A stretch of 64,000 nucleotides of DNA from Paludisphaera mucosa (GTDB lineage Bacteria > Planctomycetota > Planctomycetia > Isosphaerales > Isosphaeraceae). Both the position numbers and the translations under genes were made by a program. Location: contig NZ_JARRAG010000002.1 of assembly GCF_029589435.1 (NCBI RefSeq), positions 3,720,001-3,784,000 on the forward strand, written 5' to 3'. Below the pieces are notes generated by a model. It was given only the letters and a program-made list of their open reading frames with translations. It was not told the DNA's origin and made no database searches. Shown here piece by piece: positions 1 through 8,329 of this stretch; positions within the stretch are counted from its first letter, which is position 1, and each line of letters starts with the position of its first letter.

Positions 1-1377
1 CATGTTGTGCGTCGAGAAGGGGCTCTCCAGGGCCTCGACCGTCTCCTGGGTCTTCTCCAGGCCCTCCTGGGCCGACTGGGCGCGGAGGCTCGTCCGCTGG
101 AGCGCGTCGACCACGAGGGCCCGCTCCTCGACCATCTCCTCGAACCGGTTTTTGAGCTGCTTCACGTCCTCGGAGGCGGTGCGGATCCGGCGGTCCATCG
201 CGCCCAGGGCGTCGCCGCCGTCATGGGTCCAGGCCTGGACGGCGGCCGAAGGCTTGCCCTCCTGCATCTCGCGCACGAGGTACTCGCGAGTCTTCGTCGC
301 GTTGTCGACGCTCTGCTGCGAGACCTCGACGAGTTCCTTGACCAGCTCGATCGAGCGGGCCAGGTTCTGCATCCGGGCGTCGAGCGTCATGGTCCGTTCC
401 TGCAGCTTCTGGACGGCCGTGCTCTTGGCATCCAGCTCCTGCTTGGCGGAGATCAACTCCTTGTTCGGCGCCGCGGCGGCCTTCGCGGGGGCCTCCCCCT
501 TGCTCTCGGCCTCGGCCTTCTTCTCGGCGTCGGTCTTGGCGGCCTCGGGCTTGGCGGCGTCCTTCGTCTTCTCGACGTCCTTGGGGTCGACCGCCTTGGG
601 GACCAGGGGCTGGCCCGGGATGATCGGGATCTGCACGGCGGCCGGGGCGGGATTCGGGGGCCCTGACGGCGGCGGCGCCGGAGTCGCGGCCGCCTCGGCC
701 GGCGCGGCCGGGGCCGCGACCGGCGCGGCGGCGGGCTTCGACTCGTCCAGAAACCGGGCCAGGTCGCCGGTGGCGAGGACGGCGGCCAGCCGTTCGCGGT
801 CGTGGGCGAGGACGCTCTTGAGGATGCTGATCCGTTCCAGCATCAGCATCCGGGCGCGGAGGTCCAGGTTGAGCCGCTCGCGCGCCAGGTTCCAGGGCTC
901 CTTGAGGTTCGTCGCCTGGCGCTCGATCTCGGCCACGCGCTCGGGCTCGTGCGCGGCGACGGCCTTCTTCTTCTCGCGGTCGAGGCTCTTGAGCAGGTCG
1001 TCCAGGTGCTGGAAGACGTCGCGCGCCTGCTCCGCCTCCTCGTGCTCGTCGACCTTGGGGGCGAGGTCGTCCAGCTCGTGCTGATTGCCCCGGATGATCC
1101 GCTCGAGCATCGTGACGACCTCGGCCGCGGTCAGCCGGACGGGCTCGCCCGTGGCCGGGTCCGTCACGACGGGCGTGTTCGGCGCCGTCGGGTCGATGCC
1201 CAGCTTCGCCGCCGGGTCGGCCGCCTTCCCGGGCGTGAGCCTGGCCAGGCGCTCGGACGTGAAGTACTCGCAGCCCGAGGCGGCGAGCATCAGCCCCCCC
1301 ACGGCGCAAGCGGCCAGGGACAGGCGGAACGCGGCCGAAACAGAGCGGTCGTGGGAACTTGCGGGCGACGAAGACAA
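1..1377 (-). CDS. Coiled-coil lipoprotein, C-terminus beyond window
   Basis: The frame is open from the window edge to 1377 and encodes at least 459 residues with no stop inside the window, so the C-terminus is missing. Residues 1-36 form a lipoprotein signal: Arg-containing start, hydrophobic run, then lipobox LAASGC with Cys36. No ATG precedes the lipobox. I chose TTG at 1377 because a GAGG motif (minus strand, 1387-1384) lies 6 nt upstream. After the signal come a charged helical stretch, an Ala/Pro-rich linker at about residues 208-255, and a second long helical part rich in Glu, Lys, Gln and Arg that looks like a coiled coil. I see no enzymatic motif. It is probably an envelope-anchored structural or scaffold protein, but its role is unknown. 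Confidence 0.75.
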   Translation of the reverse strand, partial: MSSSPASSHDRSVSAAFRLSLAACAVGGLMLAASGCEYFTSERLARLTPGKAADPAAKLGIDPTAPNTPVVTDPATGEPVRLTAAEVVTMLERIIRGNQHELDDLAPKVDEHEEAEQARDVFQHLDDLLKSLDREKKKAVAAHEPERVAEIERQATNLKEPWNLARERLNLDLRARMLMLERISILKSVLAHDRERLAAVLATGDLARFLDESKPAAAPVAAPAAPAEAAATPAPPPSGPPNPAPAAVQIPIIPGQPLVPKAVDPKDVEKTKDAAKPEAAKTDAEKKAEAESKGEAPAKAAAAPNKELISAKQELDAKSTAVQKLQERTMTLDARMQNLARSIELVKELVEVSQQSVDNATKTREYLVREMQEGKPSAAVQAWTHDGGDALGAMDRRIRTASEDVKQLKNRFEEMVEERALVVDALQRTSLRAQSAQEGLEKTQETVEALESPFSTHNM

Positions 1378-1529
1378 CGGCGACCTCGGCTGGTGAGGAC
1401 GCGGCAGCGTCCGAATTCGGGGGAAACGGGGTGGGTGGTCGTCGGCGACCGACTATACATTGGCGTCCAACGGGCTGCCAAGGGCTGCAAGTGCAGTGCC
1501 AAGGACGCCACCTCGCCGGGATCCCGCCG

Positions 1530-2156
1530 ATGCCTCGCACGATCAAGCTGTTCAAGCCGTACGACGCCCTCTGCCAGTTCACCGACGGCCAGGGCCGGGC
1601 GACGCTCGCGGATTTCGTCCCGATCCCGGGCGTCTACGCCGCCGGCCGGCTCGACCGCGACAGCGAAGGCCTGCTCCTTCTGACCGACGAAGGGCCGCTC
1701 GCGCATCGCCTGACCGACCCCCGGTTCGAGCACCCCAAGTCCTACCTCGTGCAGGTCGAGCGCATCCCCGACGCCGCCGCGCTGGAAGCCCTTCGTCGCG
1801 GCGTGACGCTCGCCGACGGGCCGACCCGCCCGGCCGAGGTCGAGTCCCTGGACGTCCCCCCAGACCTCCCCGATCGCCCCGTCCCCATCCGCTTCCGCAA
1901 GAACGTCCCCACCGCCTGGATCCGCCTGACGATCCGCGAAGGCCGGAACCGCCAGGTGCGCCGGATGACCGCCGCCGTGGGCTTCCCCACCCTCCGGCTG
2001 GTCCGCTGGGCGATCGGCGCGGTGACGCTCGAAGGGCTCCAACCCGGTGCGTGGGCGGACCTTTCCCCGGCCGAGGACGAGGCCCTCCGCTCGCTCCTCA
2101 GCTCGCCCCGACCGCGCGGGCCGGACCCGCCGAGACGGCGGCCCGGACGACGTTGA
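1530..2156 (+). CDS. rluE: 23S rRNA pseudouridine synthase, RluE-like (RsuA family)
   Basis: The 208-residue protein has the RsuA/RluB/E/F family signature GRLDRDSEGLLLLTDEG at residues 39-55, with Asp42 as the expected catalytic aspartate. The family's second signature, REGRNRQVRRM, lies in the C-terminal half. It begins almost directly at the catalytic domain and has no N-terminal S4 domain, which is the RluE arrangement. RluE converts one uridine of 23S rRNA helix 89 to pseudouridine; that exact target is inferred from the domain layout. The frame is open upstream of 1530, but the family N-terminus fits the ATG at 1530. The basic C-terminal tail (PRPRGPDPPRRRPGRR) is an unconserved-looking extension. 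The gene is divergent from the lipoprotein gene to the left. Confidence 0.88.
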   Translation: MPRTIKLFKPYDALCQFTDGQGRATLADFVPIPGVYAAGRLDRDSEGLLLLTDEGPLAHRLTDPRFEHPKSYLVQVERIPDAAALEALRRGVTLADGPTRPAEVESLDVPPDLPDRPVPIRFRKNVPTAWIRLTIREGRNRQVRRMTAAVGFPTLRLVRWAIGAVTLEGLQPGAWADLSPAEDEALRSLLSSPRPRGPDPPRRRPGRR

Positions 2157-2173
2157 ACGCGGCCCTCCCCTTG

Positions 2174-2187
2174 CCTAGCGCGCTAGG
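2174..2187. promoter_or_regulatory. Perfect 14-bp palindrome, possible operator
   Basis: CCTAGCGCGCTAGG is a perfect dyad without spacer. It sits between the pseudouridine synthase stop and the drug-exporter start at 2266. The position suits a dimeric repressor site for the exporter, but no adjacent regulator gene is present. Confidence 0.3.
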
Positions 2188-2265
2188 ATTTCGCAAACCT
2201 CTGTGACCGTACCTCCGCCGATCCTCCCCCTCGGCACCATAATCTCCCGCCTGGAACCTTCCTTG

Positions 2266-3522
2266 ATGGCCCACTTCGAAACGTCGGACCGACCCGGACG
2301 CGCGGGGGTCGGCCCCGGCCTCCGTTTCCTCATTTTGCTCGGCCTCCTGGACGCCTTCGGCCCGCTCGGGATCGACATGTACCTGCCGGCCTTCCCGGAG
2401 ATCGCCCGCGACCTCCACGCCGAGGGCGGCCGCGTCGAGCTGACGCTCTCGCTGTTCCTCGCCGGGCTGGCGATCGGCCAGTTGATCTGCGGGCCGATCT
2501 CCGACCGGATCGGCCGCCGCAAGCCCCTGCTGTTCGGGGCCGCGGCGTTCGCCCTGGCGTCGGTCGTCTGCGCGTTCACCCGCTCGATCGAGGCCCTGAT
2601 CGCGGCGCGGTTCGTGATGGGGCTGGCCGGGGCGACCGGCATGGTCGTGGCGCGGGCCGTGGTCCGCGACTCGTTCGAGGAGGCCGACTCGGCGCGGGTG
2701 TATTCGATGCTGATGCTGGTGATCGGCGTCGCGCCCATCATCTCGCCGACGCTGGGCGCCTGGGTGATGACGCTGGGGGGCTGGCCGGCCATCTTCTGGT
2801 CTCTGGCGGCCTTCGCCTGCGTCTGCGGCCTGGGCGTCCTGGTCGACATGCCCGAGACGCTCGCCGAGGACCGTCGCGACCGCGAGCCGGCGGCCTCGAT
2901 CCTGCCCCGCTACGCCGAGGTCTTCTCCGACCGCCGGTTCCTCGGCTACGCCGTGCCGTCGAGCCTGGCGCTGGGGATGATCTTCGCCTACGTCACGTCG
3001 GCCCCGTCGATGTTCCTCCAGCACTTCCGGCTCTCGCCGACGCAGTTCAACGTCGTCTTCGCCTGCAACGCGATCGGCCTGATCGGCGCGGCGCAGGTCA
3101 ACCGCCGGCTCACGCGGTGGTTCGACACCCACGCCATCCTCCGGGGCGCGTCGCTGGTGAACGCGGCGGCCAGCCTGATGCTGCCGGTTCTCGCCTGGAC
3201 CGGCGCCGGGGGCTTCCCCGCCTTCCTGGCGATGATCTTCGTCGCGCTGGCGATGATCGGCCTGATCCTGCCCAACGCCACGGCCGCCGTGATGGCCCCG
3301 TTCCCGGACCACGCGGGCGTGGCCTCGGCGCTGCTGGGCGCGCTCCAGTTCGCGGTGGGCGCCGCGGCGGGCGCGGCCGTCGGCATGCTCGGCGACGGCA
3401 CCCCGCGGTCGATGGCCCTGACGATGGCCGCCTGCGCGACCGGCTCGCTCGCGGTCTCGACCGTCGTCGAGCGCCGACGCGTGCGTTCGGCGGGGCTGGC
3501 GGTCGCGGCGAGCGGGTCTTAA
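2266..3522 (+). CDS. Bcr/CflA-type MFS multidrug exporter
   Basis: The 418-residue protein is strongly hydrophobic with about 12 membrane spans, the usual size for DHA1-family exporters of the Bcr/CflA type. The first span is followed by GIDMYLPAFPEIA, the Bcr/CflA family signature. The loop between spans 2 and 3 carries the MFS motif A region GPISDRIGRRKPLL. It probably exports drugs or small metabolites by proton antiport across the inner membrane. In-frame GTG at 2203 would add 21 residues, but ATG at 2266 gives the family N-terminus. A perfect hairpin follows the stop. The palindrome at 2174-2187 may be its operator. Confidence 0.85.
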   Translation: MAHFETSDRPGRAGVGPGLRFLILLGLLDAFGPLGIDMYLPAFPEIARDLHAEGGRVELTLSLFLAGLAIGQLICGPISDRIGRRKPLLFGAAAFALASVVCAFTRSIEALIAARFVMGLAGATGMVVARAVVRDSFEEADSARVYSMLMLVIGVAPIISPTLGAWVMTLGGWPAIFWSLAAFACVCGLGVLVDMPETLAEDRRDREPAASILPRYAEVFSDRRFLGYAVPSSLALGMIFAYVTSAPSMFLQHFRLSPTQFNVVFACNAIGLIGAAQVNRRLTRWFDTHAILRGASLVNAAASLMLPVLAWTGAGGFPAFLAMIFVALAMIGLILPNATAAVMAPFPDHAGVASALLGALQFAVGAAAGAAVGMLGDGTPRSMALTMAACATGSLAVSTVVERRRVRSAGLAVAASGS

Positions 3523-3528
3523 AAGGCT

Positions 3529-3548
3529 TCACCGAATTGCTTCGGTGA
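3529..3548 (+). terminator. Hairpin after MFS exporter gene
   Basis: An 8-bp perfect stem (3529-3536 with 3541-3548) and a TTGC loop start 6 nt after the exporter stop. A short TTTC follows instead of a long T-tract. A transcription terminator is the likely role. Confidence 0.6.
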
Positions 3549-3620
3549 TTTCACGCGACCGTCGCCGGATCTTCATATCAACGAGTTAGAATCTCCCTCG
3601 TCGACTCGACGCCTTCGCAA

Positions 3621-3658
3621 GCCCCGCCGCCGATTCCGCGTGGAGACGGCGGCGGGGC
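3621..3658 (+). terminator. 12-bp GC hairpin just upstream of a DUF1559 gene
   Basis: Arms 3621-3632 and 3647-3658 are perfectly complementary with a 14-nt loop. The hairpin ends 9 nt before the GGGAG ribosome binding site of the next gene. It could be a second terminator or a 5'-leader structure that controls translation of the pseudopilin-like gene. No T-tract follows. Confidence 0.45.
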
Positions 3659-3681
3659 CCTGATTTGGGAGATTTGCTATC

Positions 3682-4797
3682 GTGTCCTCGCCCCGCCCCT
3701 CCGGGACGATGCGCTCGGGGTTCACCCTCATCGAGCTGCTCGTCGTCATCGCGATCATCGCCGTGCTGATCGCCCTCCTCCTCCCCGCCGTCCAATCCGC
3801 CCGCGAAGCCGCCCGCCGCACCCAGTGCACGAACAACCTGAAGCAGATGGGTCTGGGAGTCGCCAACTTCGAGAATTCCAACGGCCACCTGCCTCAGGGG
3901 CCGTACGACGGCGACCCCAACGCCGTCACCACCGGCGGGGCCGTCGACAACGCCGGCCGCAACTACGACGGCCAGGACGTCTGCTGCAACGCCGCTTCGC
4001 CCAAGGGCTGGAACCAGTTCTTCAAGATCCTGCCCTACATGGAGCAGCAGGCCCTCTTCAACCTGGCCAACTTCGACAAGCCGGCCGTCCACACCGGTCG
4101 CGACCTCGTCGCCAACAACGAGATCCTGATCTCCACCATCGCCGTCGCCGGCTTCTACTGCCCCACCCGGCGCACGAACGAGCGTTACGGCAGCGACCCG
4201 ACCGCGATGACGTCGCGCTGCGACTACGCCGGCTGCGCGGGGTTCATGGAGGGGGAGTACTTCGGCTGCGACGGCAAGACGTTCATCCCCGGCGCGCCCA
4301 ACGGCATCAGCCCGGCCTACGGCATCCGCGCCGCGTCGAACGGCGAGATCAACCGCGGCAACAAGGCCGGCTACAAGGGCGCCATCCTCTGGTCCGGCAA
4401 GGGTGCCAAGCGCTACTGGGCCGACTTCAAGGACGGCACCTCGAACTCGATCGTCTTCGCCGAGAAGAGCCAGCCGGTGAAGACGGTGGGCGCCGACGGC
4501 GGCGACAACGAGCGCTGGATGAACAGCGGCTGGGACGAGGACTGCATCCGCTGGCACTTCTTCCCGCTCCCGGACAACCAGGCCCCGGCCCTCAACGGCG
4601 TCTGCCAGTCGCCCCCCAAGCCCGACACCGGCAGCACCCTCTGGCGGCGTCAGTTCGGCGGGCCCCACCCCGGCGGCCTGAACGCGCTGCTCGGCGACGG
4701 CTCGGTGCGGTTCATCAAGTACTCGGTGAACCCCACGACCTTCCGCAAGCTCGCCGTGATCGACGACCAGGAAGTCCTCAGCTCGGACGAATATTGA
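3682..4797 (+). CDS. DUF1559 pseudopilin-like protein (1 of 7)
   Basis: The 371-residue protein has a type IV pilin-like N-terminus: short basic leader, Gly13-Phe14 cleavage site for prepilin peptidase, and hydrophobic helix with Glu at mature position 5 ([13 protein letters not shown]). Then comes the planctomycete DUF1559 domain with [18 protein letters not shown], and near the C-terminus the H-x9-DG motif (from His329) followed by SSDEY. Such proteins are probably processed and assembled or retained at the cell surface; their function is not established. GTG at 3682 is chosen because GGGAGA ends 9 nt upstream; ATG at 3709 would leave only a 3-residue leader before the cleavage site. A small lipoprotein gene follows after 37 nt and probably shares its transcript. 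Confidence 0.9.
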   Translation: MSSPRPSGTMRSGFTLIELLVVIAIIAVLIALLLPAVQSAREAARRTQCTNNLKQMGLGVANFENSNGHLPQGPYDGDPNAVTTGGAVDNAGRNYDGQDVCCNAASPKGWNQFFKILPYMEQQALFNLANFDKPAVHTGRDLVANNEILISTIAVAGFYCPTRRTNERYGSDPTAMTSRCDYAGCAGFMEGEYFGCDGKTFIPGAPNGISPAYGIRAASNGEINRGNKAGYKGAILWSGKGAKRYWADFKDGTSNSIVFAEKSQPVKTVGADGGDNERWMNSGWDEDCIRWHFFPLPDNQAPALNGVCQSPPKPDTGSTLWRRQFGGPHPGGLNALLGDGSVRFIKYSVNPTTFRKLAVIDDQEVLSSDEY

Positions 4798-4834
4798 GCC
4801 CCACCAAGTCCGCCACGAGCCGGAGGAAATCCCG

Positions 4835-5059
4835 ATGTCGCGACTGAATTTGCTGACCCTGTCCGCCCTGGCCCTCTGCACCATCATCCTCTTCGCCGGC
4901 TGCGGCGAGGAGCAGCGCACCGTCTTCAAGGACGCCAACGAACTCCCCCCCATCAACGCCGACGCCGCGGCCGCCGCCCGCTCCGAGGACGAGGCCGTCG
5001 CCGACGCCGAACGCAGCGAGGGCGCGAAGACCCAGCCAGCCTCCTCCCGGAAGCGCTGA
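4835..5059 (+). CDS. Small lipoprotein paired with DUF1559 gene
   Basis: This 74-residue protein has a lipoprotein signal with lipobox LFAGC (Cys23). The mature part is only about 50 residues, rich in Ala, Glu and Asp and ending in a basic SSRKR. A clear GGAGGAA lies 8 nt before the ATG. It sits 37 nt after the DUF1559 stop and is followed by a strong hairpin, so the two genes form one unit. Similar tiny lipoproteins stand beside two other DUF1559 genes here (31045, 47754). Function unknown; a partner that anchors or chaperones the pseudopilin-like protein is an inference from synteny only. Confidence 0.75.
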   Translation: MSRLNLLTLSALALCTIILFAGCGEEQRTVFKDANELPPINADAAAAARSEDEAVADAERSEGAKTQPASSRKR

Positions 5060-5099
5060 GCGACGCGCGATCCGCCCTGACGATCCCCGAAACACCCTG

Positions 5100-5133
5100 C
5101 GGCCCCGGCGAGCCATGCGACTCGCCGGGGCCG
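5100..5133 (+). terminator. Perfect 13-bp hairpin closing the DUF1559/lipoprotein unit
   Basis: Arms 5100-5112 and 5121-5133 pair perfectly with an 8-nt loop, about 40 nt after the lipoprotein stop. The arm core GGCCCCGGCGA recurs in the hairpin at 29001-29040, which follows another DUF1559 gene. Confidence 0.7.
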
Positions 5134-5218
5134 CCGTCGTTCCCGTCGACCGAAACCGCCCCATCGCTACCTTCGGCGCCGTCGACACCGCCGGCCTCGC
5201 CTTTAGGAACGATATAAC

Positions 5219-5247
5219 TGTACACGCGTTCAGAGTCGTGATAGACT
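5219..5247 (+). promoter_or_regulatory. Candidate sigma-70-like promoter for radical SAM gene
   Basis: TGTACA and TAGACT are separated by 17 nt, each matching 4 of 6 consensus bases, about 75 nt before the start codon. The -10-like TAGACTCGG also occurs upstream of the gene at 8330. The match is weak. Confidence 0.3.
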
Positions 5248-5320
5248 CGGCGCGCCGGGGGAGGAAGGCGCGGGTTCGAAGGGATTATCGAGCGTCGGTC
5301 TAACGCGAGGTGGAACGATC

Positions 5321-6406
5321 ATGAGCGGCGAGCGCATCCCGCCGAAGGGCCGAGGGGCCGGCTTCAACCCCCCGAACCGCTTCGACCGCGTCCATCACGA
5401 AGTCGAGCTGGAAAACGTCCAGGACGACGCCGAGTATCTGGAAGGCCTGCGCCGGCCCGAGACCGAGTTCCTCGACGACAAGTCGCGGTCGATCATCGCC
5501 GAGAACGACAGCCCCGACGTCGGCTTCGACGCCAGCGTCAACCCCTATCGCGGCTGCGAACACGGATGCATCTACTGCTACGCCCGACCCACACATGAGT
5601 ATCTCGGGATGTCCGCGGGCCTGGATTTCGAGACCAAGATCCTGGTGAAGCGCGACGCCCCCGCGCTCCTGCGGGCGGCGCTCGACTCGCCGCGGTGGAA
5701 GCCCCGGGTCCTGGCGATGAGCGGCGTGACCGACCCCTATCAGCCGATCGAGCGGAAGCTCCGCCTGACGCGAGCCTGCCTGGAAGTGATGGCCGAGTAT
5801 CGCCAGGCGGTGACGATCGTGACCAAGAACCGGCTCGTCGTCCGCGACCTCGACCTGCTCTCGGGCCTGGCCGCGCATCGGGCGGCGGGGGTCTTCGTCT
5901 CGATCACGACCCTGAACCCGGCGATGGCGGCCGAGCTGGAGCCCCGCACGAGCCGGCCCGCGGGGCGGCTGGCGGCGATCCGCGCGCTCTCGGAGGCCGG
6001 CGTGCCGACGGGCGTGATGGTCGCCCCGGTGATCCCGGGCCTGACCGACCACGAGATGCCGGCGATCCTCGAAGCGGCCGCGAAGGCGGGGGCGAGGACG
6101 GCCGGCTTCGTCTCCGTCCGGCTGCCGATGGCCGTCGCCCCGCTGTTCACGGAATGGCTCGAACGCCACCACCCCGACGCCAAGGACAAGATCCTCGACC
6201 GCATCCGCTCGATGCACGGCGGCAAGCTCTACGACTCGCGATTCGGCGACCGGATGCGCGGCGAGGGCCCGATCGCCGACATCATCGCCCGCATGTTCAA
6301 GACCTCCTGCCGCCGCCTCGACCTCAACACCCAGCCCTGGCCCGTCACCGCCGCGGCCTTCCGCAAGCCGCCGAAGGACGGCGACCAGATGCGGCTGTTC
6401 GAGTGA
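5321..6406 (+). CDS. Radical SAM protein, PA0069/SplB-like family
   Basis: The 361-residue protein carries a radical SAM cluster motif CEHGCIYC (Cys79, Cys83, Cys86: CxxxCxxC) followed by YARPTHEY. The family (COG1533, annotated PA0069-type) resembles spore photoproduct lyase, but its substrate is unknown. The Cys residues should bind a 4Fe-4S cluster that cleaves S-adenosylmethionine. The remaining sequence shows the usual alternating strand-helix pattern of a partial TIM barrel (MSGVTDPYQPIE, TKNRLVVRDLDLL, APVIPGLTDHEMP). A GAGGTGGA motif lies about 7 nt before the ATG. It stands alone between a terminator and a sulfatase gene, so the context gives no substrate hint. Confidence 0.88.
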   Translation: MSGERIPPKGRGAGFNPPNRFDRVHHEVELENVQDDAEYLEGLRRPETEFLDDKSRSIIAENDSPDVGFDASVNPYRGCEHGCIYCYARPTHEYLGMSAGLDFETKILVKRDAPALLRAALDSPRWKPRVLAMSGVTDPYQPIERKLRLTRACLEVMAEYRQAVTIVTKNRLVVRDLDLLSGLAAHRAAGVFVSITTLNPAMAAELEPRTSRPAGRLAAIRALSEAGVPTGVMVAPVIPGLTDHEMPAILEAAAKAGARTAGFVSVRLPMAVAPLFTEWLERHHPDAKDKILDRIRSMHGGKLYDSRFGDRMRGEGPIADIIARMFKTSCRRLDLNTQPWPVTAAAFRKPPKDGDQMRLFE

Positions 6407-6737
6407 AGGGATCACGCGGGGACGTTCGTGCCTTTTTCCACGGGCCTGAAGACGAGAAGGGTCGCAAGGACGTACCATAACCGTCACCTCAGGCCGTCCC
6501 GGCATCGGCAAGTCACGGGGAGCGGACGACGAAGTCGCATCCCTCGGCCGGCGGCGGCGTGAGATTAACGATCGTGATCTTCGCAGCCGCCGCGCCCGCC
6601 CCCGGTTACGTGCGACCGGGACGTCCGCCGGCGGGACTTCGCCCGCCCCGCATTCGTCGGGGCGGGCGCGGCGTCGCGACCTCAGGCTCGCTGCGGAGCA
6701 CGGTCCCCTTCTCGAAATCCCCGCTGACGGAGATGTC
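6407..6737. other. 331-bp intergenic region with one hairpin
   Basis: No coding sequence is convincing here. The only clear structure is an 11-bp perfect hairpin at 6640-6668, about 70 nt before the sulfatase start. Confidence 0.5.
6640..6668 (+). terminator. 11-bp hairpin upstream of sulfatase gene
   Basis: Arms 6640-6650 and 6658-6668 pair perfectly around a 7-nt loop. No T-tract follows. It lies 234 nt after the radical SAM stop, so it is either a late terminator or a leader structure of the sulfatase mRNA. Confidence 0.4.
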
Positions 6738-8207
6738 ATGCGACCCGACCGAACGCGAACGCTCATCCTGGGACTCGCCGCGATCCTCGCCACGGCCGCC
6801 GACGCCCGGTGTGAGGAGCGGCCGAACATCGTCGTGATTCTCGCCGACGACCTCGGCAACGCCGACCTCGGCTACCGGGGCAGCCCGATCCGGACCCCCA
6901 ACATCGACGGCCTGGCCAAAGGGGGCGTGCGGCTGGAATCCTACTACGGTCTACCGCTCTGCACGCCCGCCCGAGCGGCCCTGCTGACCGGCCGTTACCC
7001 GATGCGGCAAGGCCTGCAAACGCTTGTGATCTTCCCCAGCCACAAGTACGGCCTGCCCACCGACGAGACGACGCTGCCCCAGGCGCTGAAGGAAGCCGGC
7101 TACCAGACGGCCATGGTCGGCAAGTGGCACCTCGGCCACGCCGACCGAAAGTACTGGCCGCAGAACCGCGGGTTCGACCACTTCTACGGCAACCTCGTCG
7201 GCGAGGTCGACTACTTCACGAAGGAGCGCGGCGGCGTCATCGACTGGCAGCGCAACGGCACGTTCCTGCGCGAGGAAGGCTATTACACCGACCTGATCGG
7301 CGCCGAGGCCGTCGGCCTGATCGAGAATCACGACGCCGCCAAGCCCCTCTTCCTGTACGTCGCCTCGCTGGCGGCCCACGCGCCGTATCAGGCCCCCCGC
7401 GAGGCGATCGACGCGTACAAGGACGTCTTCCCGGACGATCAGAAGCGGACCTACGCGGCGATGATCACGAGCATGGACGCCATGATCGGGCGGATCGTCT
7501 CCGCGCTGGACAAGAAGGGGATGCGGGAGAACACCGTCATCTTCTTCACAACGGACAACGGCGGGGCCACAAGCTCGCTGTTCGCGACCGGCGCACGCTC
7601 GCGGGAGGAGCGCGAGCACGAGATCGGCGCCAAGCCGCCGTGCTCGAACGCGCCCTTCCGCGGCGGCAAGGGGACGCTCCACGAGGGCGGCGTGCGGCTG
7701 CCTGCGATCGTCAACTGGCCCGCCAGGCTCAAGCCCGCCGTCGTCGACGCGCCGCTGCACCACGTCGACCTGATGCCGACCCTGCTCGCGATCGCCGGGG
7801 CCAAGGGCGATCCGGCCAAACCCTTCGACGGTCGCGACGCCTCCGACGCCCTCGCCGAGGGCAAGCCCTCGCCGCATGAAGACATCCTGATCAACGTCGA
7901 GGTCTTCCGTGGCGCGATCCGCAAGGGCGACTGGAAGCTCATCAAGGTCGCCACCCTCCCCGGGAAGACCGAGCTGTTCGACGTGGCGAAGGACCCCGGC
8001 GAGACGCACAACCTCGCGGCGGAGCGCCCGGACGTGGTGAAGGACCTCGAAGCCCGCCTCCTCGCCTACGCGAAGGAGCAGAAGATGAGCGAGTGGCTCA
8101 AGTCGCAGGTCGACTACCTCGGCTTCCAGAGCGGGACCGTCCTCGATCCCGACTACGACATCGACGGCGGCCTGCCGACCGAGAAGCCCGCGCTGCCGCC
8201 GAAGTGA
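6738..8207 (+). CDS. Secreted sulfatase (arylsulfatase A type)
   Basis: The 489-residue protein begins with a Sec signal peptide (cleavage likely after ATAADA, about residue 23). It then shows the sulfatase metal site with Asp37-Asp38 (VILADDLG) and the active-site motif CTPARAALLTGR, in which Cys75 should be converted to formylglycine. The motif is C-x-P-A-R rather than the common C-x-P-S-R; only Cys, Pro and Arg are thought essential for formylglycine-generating enzyme. Further family blocks are MVGKWHLGH and FFTTDNGG. It probably removes sulfate esters from polysaccharides outside the cytoplasm, as in the many planctomycete sulfatases. The specific substrate cannot be read from sequence. 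GGAG lies a few nt before the ATG. Confidence 0.92.
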   Translation: MRPDRTRTLILGLAAILATAADARCEERPNIVVILADDLGNADLGYRGSPIRTPNIDGLAKGGVRLESYYGLPLCTPARAALLTGRYPMRQGLQTLVIFPSHKYGLPTDETTLPQALKEAGYQTAMVGKWHLGHADRKYWPQNRGFDHFYGNLVGEVDYFTKERGGVIDWQRNGTFLREEGYYTDLIGAEAVGLIENHDAAKPLFLYVASLAAHAPYQAPREAIDAYKDVFPDDQKRTYAAMITSMDAMIGRIVSALDKKGMRENTVIFFTTDNGGATSSLFATGARSREEREHEIGAKPPCSNAPFRGGKGTLHEGGVRLPAIVNWPARLKPAVVDAPLHHVDLMPTLLAIAGAKGDPAKPFDGRDASDALAEGKPSPHEDILINVEVFRGAIRKGDWKLIKVATLPGKTELFDVAKDPGETHNLAAERPDVVKDLEARLLAYAKEQKMSEWLKSQVDYLGFQSGTVLDPDYDIDGGLPTEKPALPPK

Positions 8208-8249
8208 AGCAACGGGCGGGGCCCGGGCGATCGGGTCGCGGGCAAAACC

Positions 8250-8278
8250 TCGACCGCAGGCGGCCGTACGAATAGACT
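8250..8278 (+). promoter_or_regulatory. Candidate sigma-70-like promoter for the 8330 gene
   Basis: TCGACC and TAGACT with 17-nt spacing, each 4 of 6 matches to consensus, lie about 50 nt upstream of the ATG at 8330. TAGACTCGG is shared with the candidate promoter at 5219-5247. Confidence 0.35.
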
Positions 8279-8329
8279 CGGATCCACCCAGCCCCAGGGA
8301 CCTCCGTAAGTCATGAGGGAGGCCGAGCC

